Of a stretch of 7,269 nucleotides of DNA, positions 6,556 to 7,269 are shown in pieces; position 1 is the stretch's first letter, and every line of letters starts with the position of its first letter. The position numbers and the translations under genes were made by a program. The stretch is taken from positions 1-7,269 of the forward strand of contig DODG01000055.1 of assembly GCA_003509065.1 (NCBI GenBank), given 5' to 3'. This stretch comes from Acidobacteriota bacterium. GTDB lineage: Bacteria > Acidobacteriota > Vicinamibacteria > Vicinamibacterales > UBA823. Under the pieces are notes generated by a model. It saw nothing but the letters and a program-made list of their open reading frames with translations. It was not told where the DNA came from and made no database searches.

Positions 6556-7269
6556 TTGACGAACAATGTTTTGAATACACGTTCTAAGATGACCGTCGAT
6601 GGGGATACGGTCGAATTTTATAGCTTGCGTGCGCTTGAAGATTCGGGCATTGGCTCCGTCGATCGTCTTCCCTATGCACTCAAGATTCTCCTGGAGAATT
6701 TGTTACGGTGTGAAGATGGCCGGGCGGTGACTCGAGAAGATATAGTTACCCTCGCTGACTGGGATGTTCGCGCCGGTCGTCAACAGGAAATTGCGTTTAC
6801 GCCAGCTCGGATTTTGCTGCAGGACTTTACTGGTGTCCCGGCTGTGGTGGACTTGGCTGCGATGCGGGATGGGGTTGCGCGTTTAGGTGGAGATCCGGCA
6901 CGAGTTAACCCGAGACAGCCGGTAGATCTTGTCATCGATCACTCCGTGCAGGTTGATCACTACGGAAAACCTGAAGCCTTTCAACTGAATGCAGAACTAG
7001 AATTTTCTCGAAACAGAGAAAGATATGCATTCTTACGGTGGGGGCAGAATGCCTTTGAAAATTTCTCCGTCGTACCGCCAGATACAGGTATTGTGCATCA
7101 GGTCAATCTTGAATACTTAGCGCACGTCGTGTGTTTAAACAAAGTTGAGGGCGTGAATGTCGCATATCCTGACACTCTTGTCGGGACGGATTCGCACACA
7201 ACAATGGTCAACGGGCTTGGAGTGGTCGGTTGGGGAGTCGGTGGCATAGAAGCTGAAGCTGCAATGCTT
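6556..7269 (+). CDS. acnA: Aconitate hydratase, AcnA/IRP type (5' part, cut by window edge)
   Basis: Aconitase interconverts citrate and isocitrate through cis-aconitate in the TCA cycle, in the cytoplasm, using a [4Fe-4S] cluster. The first 238 codons are present, of about 900 expected. The match to AcnA is close and continuous: [19 protein letters not shown] (37-55), [19 protein letters not shown] (86-104), [18 protein letters not shown] (117-134), the FLRWGQNAF region (159-167), and [19 protein letters not shown] (204-222). Asp128-His129 and Asp212-Ser213-His214 correspond to active-site residues of the family. The cluster-binding cysteines lie further on, outside the window. TTG is taken as start because of the GAGGAG just before it and an in-frame stop upstream; ATG at 6589 would shorten it by 11 residues. 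The order of motifs and the [14 protein letters not shown] block fit AcnA and not AcnB. It is likely its own transcription unit after the 186-base gap. Confidence 0.97.
   Translation, partial: MTNNVLNTRSKMTVDGDTVEFYSLRALEDSGIGSVDRLPYALKILLENLLRCEDGRAVTREDIVTLADWDVRAGRQQEIAFTPARILLQDFTGVPAVVDLAAMRDGVARLGGDPARVNPRQPVDLVIDHSVQVDHYGKPEAFQLNAELEFSRNRERYAFLRWGQNAFENFSVVPPDTGIVHQVNLEYLAHVVCLNKVEGVNVAYPDTLVGTDSHTTMVNGLGVVGWGVGGIEAEAAML

Overview
The window is a compact, all plus-strand stretch of a Gram-negative bacterial chromosome. An lpxB gene (lipid A synthesis), several exported proteins with signal peptides and a predicted outer-membrane barrel show a double-membrane cell. By eye the base composition is close to balanced. 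A pair of M16 peptidases in which the non-catalytic member carries a C-terminal lipoprotein-sorting-like domain is, in my recollection, common in Acidobacteriota, so that phylum is my best guess. This is inference; no marker gene here settles it.

Layout: (1) 1-708 encodes a 235-residue membrane protein resembling the Mit_KHE1 (mitochondrial K+/H+ exchange-related) family. (2) 716-1540, only 7 bases on, encodes an exported protein that looks like a small outer-membrane beta-barrel of unknown function. (3) 1597-2931 and 2949-5147 are two adjacent M16B (insulinase-like) peptidase genes. The first keeps the zinc site (HLFEH plus a distal Glu) but lacks the Arg/Tyr substrate-anchoring pair. The second has lost the zinc site (QLLAT) but keeps Arg and Tyr at the right spacing, and has an extra C-terminal domain of about 215 residues. 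They read as the two halves of one heterodimeric envelope protease. (4) 5212-6369 is lpxB. (5) After a 186-base gap, the longest in the window, the first 238 codons of an AcnA-type aconitase run off the right edge from a TTG start with a clear ribosome binding site.

How they fit together: genes 1 to 5 (KHE-like protein, barrel, M16 pair, LpxB) all concern the envelope, with gaps of 7, 56, 17 and 64 bases, so they could share transcripts. A perfect 8-bp inverted repeat over the stop codon of the second M16 gene may mark a transcript end or processing point before lpxB. The aconitase is a TCA-cycle enzyme and probably a separate unit. I see no tRNA, rRNA, CRISPR, insertion sequence or phage feature. 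The most interesting points are the complementary M16 pair with its fused sorting-like domain and the bacterial Mit_KHE1-like protein. Neither is clearly a new system, but both lack an established bacterial role that I know of.
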